This document shows, piece after piece, positions 1 to 5,935 of a stretch of 7,612 bases of DNA. Position 1 is the stretch's first letter. Every line of letters starts with the position of its first letter. The stretch is taken from contig FR894036.1 in NCBI GenBank assembly GCA_000434115.1, positions 2,253 through 9,864 of the forward strand, given 5' to 3'. Source of the DNA: Roseburia sp. CAG:309. Its GTDB lineage: Bacteria; Bacillota; Clostridia; Lachnospirales; Lachnospiraceae. The position numbers and the translations under genes were made by a program. Under the pieces are notes generated by a model. It had not been told where the DNA came from, made no database searches, and saw only the letters and a list, made by a program, of their open reading frames with translations.

Positions 1-246
1 GAAGGGAAAGAGCCGGCACCATTTGCGAAAGCCATGGCAAAGATGAAAAGCAATTTTAAAACCATGAGTGACAATCCGGACTGTGCCATCGCAAGCCTGA
101 TCACCGATGGGTGCAATATGGGCATCAAATCCCTGCACCGCTACCTGAACCAATATCCTGCTGCCGACAAAGGGGTCAAACATCTGACAAAACAGATCAT
201 CAGCACAGAAGAAAAACTTCTCACGGCATTGCAGAGATTTCTTTGA
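1..246 (+). CDS. C-terminal part of a helical hypothetical protein (5' end outside window)
   Basis: The frame is open from the first base and ends at TGA 244-246, leaving 81 visible residues. The gene starts upstream of the window; the internal ATG at 34 has no clear ribosome binding site and is probably not the start. The segment looks all-helical. It has a lead-in 'GKEPAPFAKAMAKMK', a central 'CAIASLITDGCNMGIKSL', and a tail 'TEEKLLTALQRFL'. From memory this matches the C-terminal half of an uncharacterised Clostridia family of about 150 residues with a pattern like 'IAEMMI.GSNMGI...TEE.....L..FL', possibly a ferritin-like four-helix bundle. No metal ligands can be assigned from this fragment, so no function is given. 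It is convergent with the cysK operon. The CDS is well supported; the family assignment is moderate and the fold is inference. Confidence 0.75.
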   Translation, partial: EGKEPAPFAKAMAKMKSNFKTMSDNPDCAIASLITDGCNMGIKSLHRYLNQYPAADKGVKHLTKQIISTEEKLLTALQRFL

Positions 247-323
247 CACGGGCATTTCACTTATTTAACTGCCAGACCGCAAAATTCAAAATCCCGGCAA
301 AAGCCACCCACAAAGCATTATTA

Positions 324-355
324 AAATGCCAGGAGCTAACTCTCTCCTGACATTT
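324..355 (-). terminator. Hairpin between convergent genes, probable (bidirectional) terminator
   Basis: CAGGAG (330-335) pairs with CTCCTG (344-349) around an 8-base loop. The stem extends outward through AAATG/CATTT, with one C/A opposition (329/350) that becomes a G-U pair only in leftward RNA. The leftward transcript continues into ATTTTAATAATG and the rightward one into CATTTCCTTTTC, so neither U-tract is ideal. It lies 77 bases past the rightward gene's stop and 117 bases past the cysK stop, the expected place for a shared terminator. The rest of 247-471 shows nothing I can assign. Confidence 0.55.
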
Positions 356-471
356 CCTTTTCTATCCAGTATATTATAATTTGGGGTTGAAAACAATCTT
401 TTTGCATAAAAGGCCGTTTTATCAACACGAACGGTAATTTTTCACGCAAAATGACAGTCATTGCATGTAAT

Positions 472-1377
472 TTATAAAAGTCCAGTACTGAAATATCGCT
501 CTGCACGATCCGGTAAAATGGTCACAATCACTTTATCTTTTCCGTATTTTTCAGCCATCTGCTTTGCCGTCCAAATATTCGCTCCCGAAGATACTCCTAC
601 CAAAAACCCCTGCACTCTGGCAAGCTCCCTCGCTGTCTCAATTGCATCCTCATCGGACACTTCCACCACATCTGTAATCAACTTTGTATCCAGCACTTCC
701 GGGATAAACCCATCCCCAATTCCCTGAATCCGGTGAATTCCAGGTCCATCTCCATGCAGCGCCGAAACACCTTTTGGCTCGACCGCAACAATCTTTGTAT
801 CGGGATTTTTCTCTACAAGGTATTTAGCAATACCTTGTAGTGTACCGCCACTTCCCACACCTGATATAAAAATGTCAATTTTTCTGTCAATTTGTTCACA
901 TATCTCCGTTGCCGTCGTCCGGTAATGAGCATCTGGATTTGCCGGATTTACAAACTGCTGCGGCATAAAGTATTTTTCCGGATCTGATTGTGCAATCTCT
1001 ACAGCTTTATCCACCGCTCCCCCTATGCTGAATTTCGGTTCTGTCAAAACCAATTCTGCTCCAAATGCTCGAATCACCCTTTTCCGTTCCTCACTCATAT
1101 TTTCCGGCATTACAATAATAACCTTATATCCTTTCCGGACTCCGGCAAATGCCAAACCAATTCCTGTATTTCCACTCGTCGGCTCGATAATTGTCATCCC
1201 CGGTTTCAACAATCCATCTGCCTCTGCCACTTCAATCATATTTTTCGCGATGCGGTCTTTGATACTTCCTCCGGGATTCAAAAACTCTGCCTTGGCAAAT
1301 ATATTAAGACCCATTGTCTCTTTTAAACATATTAATGGCGTACCGCCAATCAAATCCAGTACATTATTATAATACAT
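472..1377 (-). CDS. cysK: Cysteine synthase (O-acetylserine sulfhydrylase family, PLP-dependent)
   Basis: The 301-residue product is full length for CysK, which makes cysteine from O-acetylserine and sulfide in the cytoplasm. Visible motifs in order are IGGTPL (10-15), NPGGSIKDR (34-42) with K40 as the PLP Schiff-base lysine, PTSGNTG (66-72) for the substrate carboxylate, QQFVNPANPDAHYRTTATEI (140-159), GVGSGGT (173-179) gripping the PLP phosphate, GVSSGAN near the C-terminus, and the closing 'DRAERYFST'. The start is ATG 1377, because AGGAG (1384-1388) lies 6 bases upstream and the protein then begins exactly where CysK proteins do. A frame extension to 1470 would only run into the PAS gene. 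It is the last gene of the GNAT-PAS-cysK unit, 25 bases after PAS. The G in NPGGS is also common in cystathionine beta-synthase-type relatives, so substrate choice is not fully fixed by sequence; cysteine synthase is the best call. Confidence 0.92.
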   Translation of the reverse strand: MYYNNVLDLIGGTPLICLKETMGLNIFAKAEFLNPGGSIKDRIAKNMIEVAEADGLLKPGMTIIEPTSGNTGIGLAFAGVRKGYKVIIVMPENMSEERKRVIRAFGAELVLTEPKFSIGGAVDKAVEIAQSDPEKYFMPQQFVNPANPDAHYRTTATEICEQIDRKIDIFISGVGSGGTLQGIAKYLVEKNPDTKIVAVEPKGVSALHGDGPGIHRIQGIGDGFIPEVLDTKLITDVVEVSDEDAIETARELARVQGFLVGVSSGANIWTAKQMAEKYGKDKVIVTILPDRAERYFSTGLL

Positions 1378-1383
1378 GATAAG

Positions 1384-1388
1384 CTCCT
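1384..1388 (-). promoter_or_regulatory. Ribosome binding site that fixes the cysK start
   Basis: AGGAG reading leftward, 6 bases before ATG 1377. It lies inside the gap between PAS and cysK and rejects the longer in-frame start at 1470. Confidence 0.8.
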
Positions 1389-1402
1389 TTTCTCTTTTCT
1401 TC

Positions 1403-1786
1403 TTAAACCAGCGATTTCGTAAAATCATATCGTTTGGCAGTCTCACGATCACGGTACTCGTGCTTTTCATAATATCCGATCAACTTCTGCTCCGAATCCC
1501 GCAATGCTACCATATATACATCTTTATTCTGTTTTTCATTGTGAAATGTATAAATCATATTATTCTTTTCGCTTTCCATAAACCAATGGATCACTTTATC
1601 TATCATCTCCCGCGAAGCCGGATTATGACAGTTTAGCAGACTTTTTCCCACAAGAGCCGCTCCGCCCCATTTGGAATAATTTTCCATCGCTGCCGGATTC
1701 ATATAAACAATCTCATGTTCAAGATTACAGATTACTACCCCGGCTCTGTCTTGATCAATTACACTTTGAAACATTTTATTTAACAT
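1403..1786 (-). CDS. Stand-alone PAS-domain protein
   Basis: This 127-residue protein is a single PAS fold with no output domain. The N-terminus (about 5-31, 'MFQSVIDQDRAGVVICN...IVYMNPAA') is the classic PAS opening. It is followed by 'GGAALVGKSLLNCHNP' (41-56), a helix 'REMIDKVIHWFME' (59-71), and the strands 'NMIYTFHNEKQNKDVYMVAL' and 'KLIGYYEKHEY'. The 'GKSLLNCHNP...MIDKV' block resembles the PAS domain found in DUF438 proteins ('NCHPP...VEKI'), so it belongs near PAS_10 (PF13596). C53 and H54 could bind a redox-active or metal cofactor, but that is inference. The ribosome site GGAGG (1793-1797) lies 6 bases before ATG 1786 and is the strongest in the operon. The start overlaps the end of the GNAT gene by 11 bases, suggesting coupled translation. 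It sits directly ahead of cysK, hinting at a sensory or cofactor-binding role linked to cysteine or sulfur metabolism; the partner is unknown. Confidence 0.88.
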   Translation of the reverse strand: MLNKMFQSVIDQDRAGVVICNLEHEIVYMNPAAMENYSKWGGAALVGKSLLNCHNPASREMIDKVIHWFMESEKNNMIYTFHNEKQNKDVYMVALRDSEQKLIGYYEKHEYRDRETAKRYDFTKSLV

Positions 1787-2210
1787 AATTTACCTCCTTT
1801 TGCATCCAAATATGTGGGCACTGCTCATCCATATAATAATCACCTACAGGATTATAGCCCTGTTTTTGATAAAAGCCCATTGCCTGTTTCTGCGCCGACA
1901 ATCCGATTCTACTGCCACCTCTTTTCTCTGCCTCTTCTTCCATAAAACGAAGCAGTCCGGCACCATATTGTTTTCCACGGCATGCCTTATCTACCGCCAG
2001 CCGCCCGATCACGTAACAGTTATGTATCTCTTCCTCATAATACATTCTTCCTGTCGCTGCAGCTTTGTCATCCTCATACAAAACAGCATGCAGTGCCGTT
2101 TTATCAATTTCATCAAATTCATTACAAAATCCCTGTTTATCCATAAATACTTCTTTTCGAATACGGACTGCTTCCTCAGGTAGTTGTTCGTATAATTTCA
2201 TTGTCAGCAT
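1776..2210 (-). CDS. GNAT-family N-acetyltransferase (YjcF/ElaA-like)
   Basis: The protein has 144 residues, the size of a single-domain GNAT. The opening 'VRIRKEVFMDKQGFCNEFDEID' region (15-36) is characteristic of the YjcF/ElaA-like branch. 'YVIGRLAVDKACRGKQYGAGLL' (66-87) is the beta4/alpha3 acetyl-CoA pyrophosphate loop, here RGKQYGAG with Q81 where the usual R-x-x-G motif has its first glycine. 'AMGFYQKQGYNPVGDYYMDEQCPHIWMQK' is the family's usual C-terminal strand-helix-strand. The substrate is not predictable. Of two close ATGs, 2210 is preferred because GGAG (2218-2221) lies 7 bases upstream, against 16 for ATG 2201. It is the first gene of the leftward unit, with a consensus-like promoter at 2247-2275, and overlaps the PAS start by 11 bases. 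Being first in a cysK operon could suggest modification of a thiol or amino acid, but this is only context. Confidence 0.9.
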   Translation of the reverse strand: MLTMKLYEQLPEEAVRIRKEVFMDKQGFCNEFDEIDKTALHAVLYEDDKAAATGRMYYEEEIHNCYVIGRLAVDKACRGKQYGAGLLRFMEEEAEKRGGSRIGLSAQKQAMGFYQKQGYNPVGDYYMDEQCPHIWMQKEVNYVK

Positions 2211-2246
2211 TTCTTCTCTCCATAAAATCCGGTGTCCTTCTATTCC

Positions 2247-2275
2247 ATTTTATCATTTTTTATCTTGCGTATCAA
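2247..2275 (-). promoter_or_regulatory. Sigma-A-type promoter of the GNAT-PAS-cysK operon
   Basis: Reading leftward, TTGATA (2270-2275), a 17-base spacer, then TAAAAT (2247-2252), with the GNAT ATG 36 bases beyond the -10. The leader is too short for a T-box or SAM riboswitch, and none is seen, so any control must act at this promoter. Confidence 0.75.
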
Positions 2276-2285
2276 TAATATTTCC

Positions 2286-2314
2286 TTGAATTTTTCCCCA
2301 TTTAACGATATAGT
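2286..2314 (+). promoter_or_regulatory. Sigma-A-type promoter of the symporter gene
   Basis: TTGAAT (2286-2291), a 17-base spacer, then TATAGT (2309-2314), 37 bases before the symporter ATG. A second -10-like TATAAA lies at 2314-2319. The -35 box is only 10 bases from the -35 box of the divergent operon, so the two promoters are back to back. Confidence 0.7.
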
Positions 2315-2325
2315 ATAAATATATC
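2307..2325. promoter_or_regulatory. Small inverted repeat over the symporter -10, possible operator
   Basis: GATATA (2307-2312), 7 bases, TATATC (2320-2325): a perfect 6-base inverted repeat covering the -10 box and likely start of transcription. The region is AT-rich, so chance is a real possibility. Confidence 0.3.
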
Positions 2326-2351
2326 ATCAAACAACTTTAAGGAGAAAACCA

Positions 2352-3776
2352 ATGTGGAAAACAATCAACGATATTCTCAATAGTATCGACAATTTTGTCT
2401 GGGGTGTCCCCCTCATGGTACTGATTCTTGCCGGCGGTATTTTATTAACGATCCGTCTCGGTGTTATGCAGATCCGGAAGCTGCCACTTGCCCTCAAGTG
2501 GATGGTAAAAAATGAAGAAGGCGGCGAGGGAGAAATTTCCAGTTTCTCTGCTCTTTGTACCGCTTTAAGTGCGACAATCGGAACCGGTAATATTGTCGGC
2601 GTTGCTACTGCCGTCGGAACCGGTGGACCGGGTGCTCTTTTTTGGATGGTCATAACGGCCTTTTTCGGTATGTCCACCAAATTTGCCGAAGGACTTCTCG
2701 CCGTAAAATACCGTGTTGTCGGAAAAGACGGACACAGTCTCGGCGGTCCCTTTTATTACATTGAACTGGGAATGGGCAAAAAATGGAAGTGGCTCGCTAA
2801 ACTTTTTGCCTTCTTTGGCGTATGTGTTGGTCTTTTTGGAATCGGAACATTCAGTCAGGTAAATGGTATTTCCAGTGCCGTACATAACTTTTTTGACCCA
2901 AATGATCTTCATTGTGTCAAATTGCTTCCGTTTTTAGGCGAATACTCCTGGTCTGTTATCATTTCATCCTTAGTATTGTCAATTTGTGTAGCTACGGTAT
3001 TGATCGGTGGAATCAAACGAATTGCTAATGTAAGCCAGATCATTGTACCATTTATGGCAATCATCTATTTTGCATTTGCTGCCATCTTAATTATTGGCAA
3101 TATCACTGCTGTTCCGAGCGCAATTGCGGTCATTGTAAAGGCTGCATTTTCTCCAAAAGCAGTTACCGGCGGTGTCGTCGGAAGCATATTTGTGGCAATG
3201 CAAAAAGGTATCGCACGAGGTATCTTTTCCAATGAAGCCGGCCTTGGTAGTGCCCCAATCGCAGCTGCAGCCGCTCAGACAAAAGAACCTGTTCGTCAGG
3301 GTCTTGTAAGTATGACAGGAACGTTTATCGACACCATCGTCATTTGTACACTGACCGGTTTATCCATCGTATTGACCGGTGCATGGCAGGTACCCGGATT
3401 AGAAGGTGTAGACGTTACTACCTATGCTTTCCAGCAGGGACTTCCGTTCCCTCCTCAGATTTCCGCTTTTATCTTAATGCTTTGCCTGGTATTTTTTGCC
3501 TTTACAACGATTCTTGGCTGGGATTATTACAGCGAACGCTGCCTGGAATATTTAAGCGGTGGCAACATAAAGCACGTGAAAATTTTCCGTTGGATCTACA
3601 TCATCGCCGTATTTATCGGGCCTTATATGACCGTAAGCGCAGTATGGACGATTGCAGATATCTTTAACGGATTGATGGCAATTCCAAATATGATCGCCAT
3701 ATTTGCCTTAAGCGGCGTCGTAGTAAAAGAAACAAGAGATTTCTTCCAACGACATAAAGAAGGTAAAATTAAATAA
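2352..3776 (+). CDS. Sodium:alanine/glycine symporter (AGCS family)
   Basis: The 474-residue polytopic membrane protein is full length for the AGCS (AlsT/DagA/AgcS) family, which imports alanine or glycine with Na+. Diagnostic segments are SATIGTGNIVGVA (73-85), a broken helix expected to contact Na+ and substrate, GGPGALFWMVITAFFGM (91-107), the family signature, 'GGPFYYIELGM' (131-141), and 'RGIFSNEAGLGSAPIAAAAA' (289-308). Hydrophobic segments run through to a short basic tail, 'KETRDFFQRHKEGKIK'. About ten or eleven membrane helices fit the hydropathy. The start is ATG 2352 with AAGGAG (2339-2344) 7 bases upstream. It is a single gene with its own promoter, divergent from the cysteine operon and convergent with the membrane-protein gene at 3830. 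Whether alanine, glycine or another small amino acid is carried cannot be read from the sequence. Confidence 0.95.
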   Translation: MWKTINDILNSIDNFVWGVPLMVLILAGGILLTIRLGVMQIRKLPLALKWMVKNEEGGEGEISSFSALCTALSATIGTGNIVGVATAVGTGGPGALFWMVITAFFGMSTKFAEGLLAVKYRVVGKDGHSLGGPFYYIELGMGKKWKWLAKLFAFFGVCVGLFGIGTFSQVNGISSAVHNFFDPNDLHCVKLLPFLGEYSWSVIISSLVLSICVATVLIGGIKRIANVSQIIVPFMAIIYFAFAAILIIGNITAVPSAIAVIVKAAFSPKAVTGGVVGSIFVAMQKGIARGIFSNEAGLGSAPIAAAAAQTKEPVRQGLVSMTGTFIDTIVICTLTGLSIVLTGAWQVPGLEGVDVTTYAFQQGLPFPPQISAFILMLCLVFFAFTTILGWDYYSERCLEYLSGGNIKHVKIFRWIYIIAVFIGPYMTVSAVWTIADIFNGLMAIPNMIAIFALSGVVVKETRDFFQRHKEGKIK

Positions 3777-3792
3777 TATGCGTTAAATAAAA

Positions 3793-3831
3793 AATGTCTC
3801 TGTTATCCGGTTTGACGGATACAGGGACATT
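3793..3831 (-). terminator. Strong shared hairpin terminator between convergent genes
   Basis: Arms 3793-3809 and 3816-3831 pair over 16 positions with one bulged T and a 6-base loop. On the leftward transcript the stem is followed by TTTTTTATTTAA, a good intrinsic terminator, and its 5' side begins on the stop codon of the membrane-protein gene (3830-3832). In rightward RNA the only non-Watson-Crick pair (3799/3825) is a G-U wobble, but the tail AATATTCTTT is poorer. It probably serves both genes, best for the leftward one. Confidence 0.8.
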
Positions 3832-5233
3832 AATATTCTTTGCACTTATCTCTTATTCTCTCTGCCTTACTCCCTTTTAAAGTATAAATGGAATAATTAT
3901 AATAAGACCCGTGAACGATCAATTCATCTACACCGTTTTGATCAATATCGTAAAAGCAGTATTTATATGCAAACCTGCCATCTTTTTGAACATAATTCAT
4001 ATCATTTTTTTCCTCTTTCATCGCTTCCACATAATAATTATGCTCTGGCTTCGTATGTGTAACTGGCGTGATATCGCCGTTTTCCATCACTGGTGCTTTT
4101 TCTGCAAACTTATAGTATTTATAATCCTGCGAATTGCACACTTCTACAATACTGCAATTGACATTCACTCTCTGCTCCGTTGATTTATCTATTGACAATA
4201 TTTTTTCATTTTGTCCGGACACAATATCATCCTTATAAACTGCATCCCCTTTCTCGTACAGAACATAATCTTCCGCACAAAAAACTGCACAGACGTTTTC
4301 GCATTGCTTCAAAATTTTAATTGTATTTTGTGAGCAGTCAATGCGATAAAATACAGCCTGTTTTACTTTATTAACAGGTATTCCTTCCTCTTCTACCTTT
4401 GCATTATATAAATTGCAGATTCCATAAATATATTCGCCATCTTGATAATCCTGACATTGACATCGGTCAGATTTACTGCCGTCTATTTCTTTTAATAATA
4501 GTTTCAAATTTTCCTGTTCTCTTTTATTTTTCATATCCGCCAAATATTCTTCCCCATCTTTTACCCGGAAGTCATTTGAAGATACTCCACAATATCCATC
4601 GAGATCTGGTTCCGTACAATAATATCCATCTCCGTGATAATAGAAAGATATATTTCCCACTTCAACTTTTTTGCCTTTTTCTCCTTCTATTTTCTTCCAA
4701 TCATTACCAAATTCCGTTTCCTTGCTATAATACTGCGCCCAAATTCCTTTCAAATATTGGGGTTCTTTTTCTCTGTTTTCTTCAAATTTTCCTAAAAACA
4801 AATAGCCATCCTGACAAGTAAGACATTCTGCATTTTTTACTTTCATTCTCTGTTTCTCATTTGCCTCATAATCAAACTGAACAATGATCGCATCCCGAAA
4901 CGTTTCTGTCGATGCGTCATCCCATTCGAGCAAATAAAATCCCTCTTTTCCAAATGCCATCTGATCGGGCCAGATTTCTTTTTCCTGTGGATCAAATGAT
5001 ACAACTTCTCTGTCGTCCTTATCCTTAATTACTATTCTGTTTTTCTCTTCATATGAAATGTACTCATCATTTTCCGCCAGCACATTTACAAACTCACCAT
5101 ATCGTAAAATCATACTATCTGCGCTTGAAAAACGAGAAAAACACATTATAATAACAAACGTAATCAAAGAAACAATAAACGTTCCCGCTATCACAACAAT
5201 TATCCTTTTGATGGTTTTAAACACCTTCTCCAT
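3830..5233 (-). CDS. Membrane-anchored, cysteine-rich extracytoplasmic protein of unknown function
   Basis: This 467-residue protein has a short basic N-terminus (KTIKR) and one hydrophobic helix at about 11-31, then a large hydrophilic region, so it is probably anchored with the bulk outside the cell. The middle has irregular strand-rich segments such as 'EYISYEEKNRIVIKD', 'GFYLLEWDDAS', 'GYLFLGKF' and 'AVFYRIDCSQNTIKIL', which read like degenerate beta-propeller blades; this is inference. Near the end, 'FYDIDQNGVDELIVHG' (427-442) matches the calcium-loop-like DxDxNGxxEL motif common in Clostridia surface proteins. The chain stops about 25 residues after it, shorter than I would expect. It has 16 cysteines, 15 in the outer part. 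The start ATG 5233 lies 9 bases after the stop of the thioredoxin-like gene in the same frame. The nearest GGAG (5249-5252) is 15 bases away, so translation may be coupled. I do not recognise a named family. Confidence 0.85.
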   Translation of the reverse strand: MEKVFKTIKRIIVVIAGTFIVSLITFVIIMCFSRFSSADSMILRYGEFVNVLAENDEYISYEEKNRIVIKDKDDREVVSFDPQEKEIWPDQMAFGKEGFYLLEWDDASTETFRDAIIVQFDYEANEKQRMKVKNAECLTCQDGYLFLGKFEENREKEPQYLKGIWAQYYSKETEFGNDWKKIEGEKGKKVEVGNISFYYHGDGYYCTEPDLDGYCGVSSNDFRVKDGEEYLADMKNKREQENLKLLLKEIDGSKSDRCQCQDYQDGEYIYGICNLYNAKVEEEGIPVNKVKQAVFYRIDCSQNTIKILKQCENVCAVFCAEDYVLYEKGDAVYKDDIVSGQNEKILSIDKSTEQRVNVNCSIVEVCNSQDYKYYKFAEKAPVMENGDITPVTHTKPEHNYYVEAMKEEKNDMNYVQKDGRFAYKYCFYDIDQNGVDELIVHGSYYNYSIYTLKGSKAERIRDKCKEY

Positions 5234-5242
5234 ATTATCTGT

Positions 5243-5494
5243 TTACATCTCCTTTAAGGCATTCATTACCATACCTGTTTCAAACGTTGTCCCTTGTACT
5301 ACCATTCTGCCGTCTACAAGTAATGCCGGCATTTGTCGAATTCCCAATCGCGAAATTTCTTTTTCATTATTTACTTCCTCGATGGTAACCATCTGTTTTT
5401 TGTTATGAAATGCCTTTTGAACAATACCAAGTAATTCAAAATATTTATCGCAGCCTCTTCCAACGACCTTTACATTCAACAATTCTTTTTTCAT
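5243..5494 (-). CDS. Small thioredoxin-fold protein with a single active-site cysteine
   Basis: The 83-residue product resembles the small Thioredoxin_3 (PF13192) family: 'LNVKVVGRGCDKYFEL' (6-21) in place of the usual 'I.V.GPGC..C..L', then a helix, 'VTIEEVNNEKEISRLGI', and 'RQMPALLVDGRMVVQG' (53-68) with cis-proline P56. The redox motif is C15-D-K-Y18, so the second cysteine of CxxC is missing and a normal dithiol exchange is not possible; a monothiol, metal-binding or non-catalytic role is more likely. There is no signal peptide, so it should act in the cytoplasm. I chose ATG 5494 (MKKELLN) over ATG 5509, because GGAGG (5503-5507) lies 8 bases upstream of it and the family starts there. 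The membrane-protein gene follows after 9 bases. Confidence 0.85.
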   Translation of the reverse strand: MKKELLNVKVVGRGCDKYFELLGIVQKAFHNKKQMVTIEEVNNEKEISRLGIRQMPALLVDGRMVVQGTTFETGMVMNALKEM

Positions 5495-5502
5495 TATCAT
5501 TT

Positions 5503-5507
5503 CCTCC
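5503..5507 (-). promoter_or_regulatory. Ribosome binding site that sets the thioredoxin-like start
   Basis: GGAGG reading leftward, 8 bases before ATG 5494. It overlaps the upstream in-frame ATG 5509, which would otherwise add five residues (MEEMI). Confidence 0.75.
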
Positions 5508-5514
5508 ATTCTTT

Positions 5515-5581
5515 ATTATAATATTCTTATCTTTCCGTTCAGGAAAAATCTTCCATATAATCTACTTCTATTGTACATCAA
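5515..5581 (-). promoter_or_regulatory. Candidate promoter region for the thioredoxin-like/membrane-protein pair
   Basis: Two weak candidates are visible leftward. One is TTGATG (5576-5581), 16 bases, TATATG (5554-5559). The other is a perfect TATAAT (5515-5520) without a recognisable -35, whose transcript would begin almost on the ribosome site. The first is more plausible. The remainder of 5510-5656 holds nothing else I can name. Confidence 0.35.
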
Positions 5582-5656
5582 ATACCTGCTAATTGAAAGG
5601 AGAATTTTTAAATTTCTTCCATAAAATTCTTTCCCTGTATCATCTGTTTGCCTTTC

Positions 5657-5935
5657 CTAGCAATAAAATTTTATCTCATCAATGACAAATGCCTGTTTCC
5701 ATTTTGCACAAATAAGAAAAAACTGTGCTGATATAAATTCCATCAACTCATTTAATTCTTTATCAGATATTTTACTGCCATTACTTTCCAGAATGCACCC
5801 ACCTGACTTTGTAAGCCAGATTTTTGTTGCATTAGGCGTAGGCTTTCCCTTTGATACATGAACATGAATCGGTTCGCCATTTTCATTCGACCAAAAATAA
5901 ACCGTATACCCACTTACCATGAATAGTTTAGGCAA
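5657..5935 (-). CDS. DUF4160 domain protein, TTG start
   Basis: The 92-residue product spans the whole DUF4160 domain (PF13711). It begins '(M)PKLFMVSGYTVYFWSNENG', followed by PIHVHV (22-27) with paired histidines H24 and H26, 'GKPTPNATKIW' (30-40), and a C-terminal helix ending in 'IDEIKFYC'. The start is TTG 5935: GGAGGG (5943-5948) lies 7 bases upstream and the chain then opens MPKLF, as family members do. The ATG at 5950 has its GGAG only one base away and would add residues outside the domain. The gene overlaps the end of the upstream gene by 8 bases, so translation is probably coupled. DUF4160 proteins usually sit beside another small gene and are of unknown function; a toxin-antitoxin-like role is sometimes suggested from such pairing, which I treat as inference. 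Confidence 0.88.
   Translation of the reverse strand: MPKLFMVSGYTVYFWSNENGEPIHVHVSKGKPTPNATKIWLTKSGGCILESNGSKISDKELNELMEFISAQFFLICAKWKQAFVIDEIKFYC

Noticed and set aside
111..350. Rightward open frame overlapping the first gene
   Set aside because: It is out of frame with the helical protein, runs into the hairpin region, and lacks a ribosome site.
446..465. GCAA..TGAC-A-GTCATTGC palindrome just past the cysK stop
   Set aside because: The centre leaves almost no loop and no U-tract follows, so it is not a convincing terminator.
1378..1470. In-frame upstream extension of cysK to an ATG at 1470
   Set aside because: It overlaps the PAS gene in another frame, adds a basic non-homologous tail, and ATG 1377 has a well-placed AGGAG.
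2211..2246. T-box or SAM riboswitch control of the cysK operon
   Set aside because: The leader from the promoter to the GNAT start is about 30 bases, too short for either.
2327..2912. Leftward open frames opposite the symporter gene
   Set aside because: The symporter is certain on the other strand, and these frames have low-complexity, non-protein-like composition.
4399..4821. A 140-codon rightward open frame
   Set aside because: It is antisense to the membrane-protein gene, with no ribosome site or recognisable motif.
5596..5620. Imperfect hairpin around GGAGAATTTTTAAATTTC as a terminator for the DUF4160 pair
   Set aside because: The stem needs two bulges and the following sequence has no U-tract.
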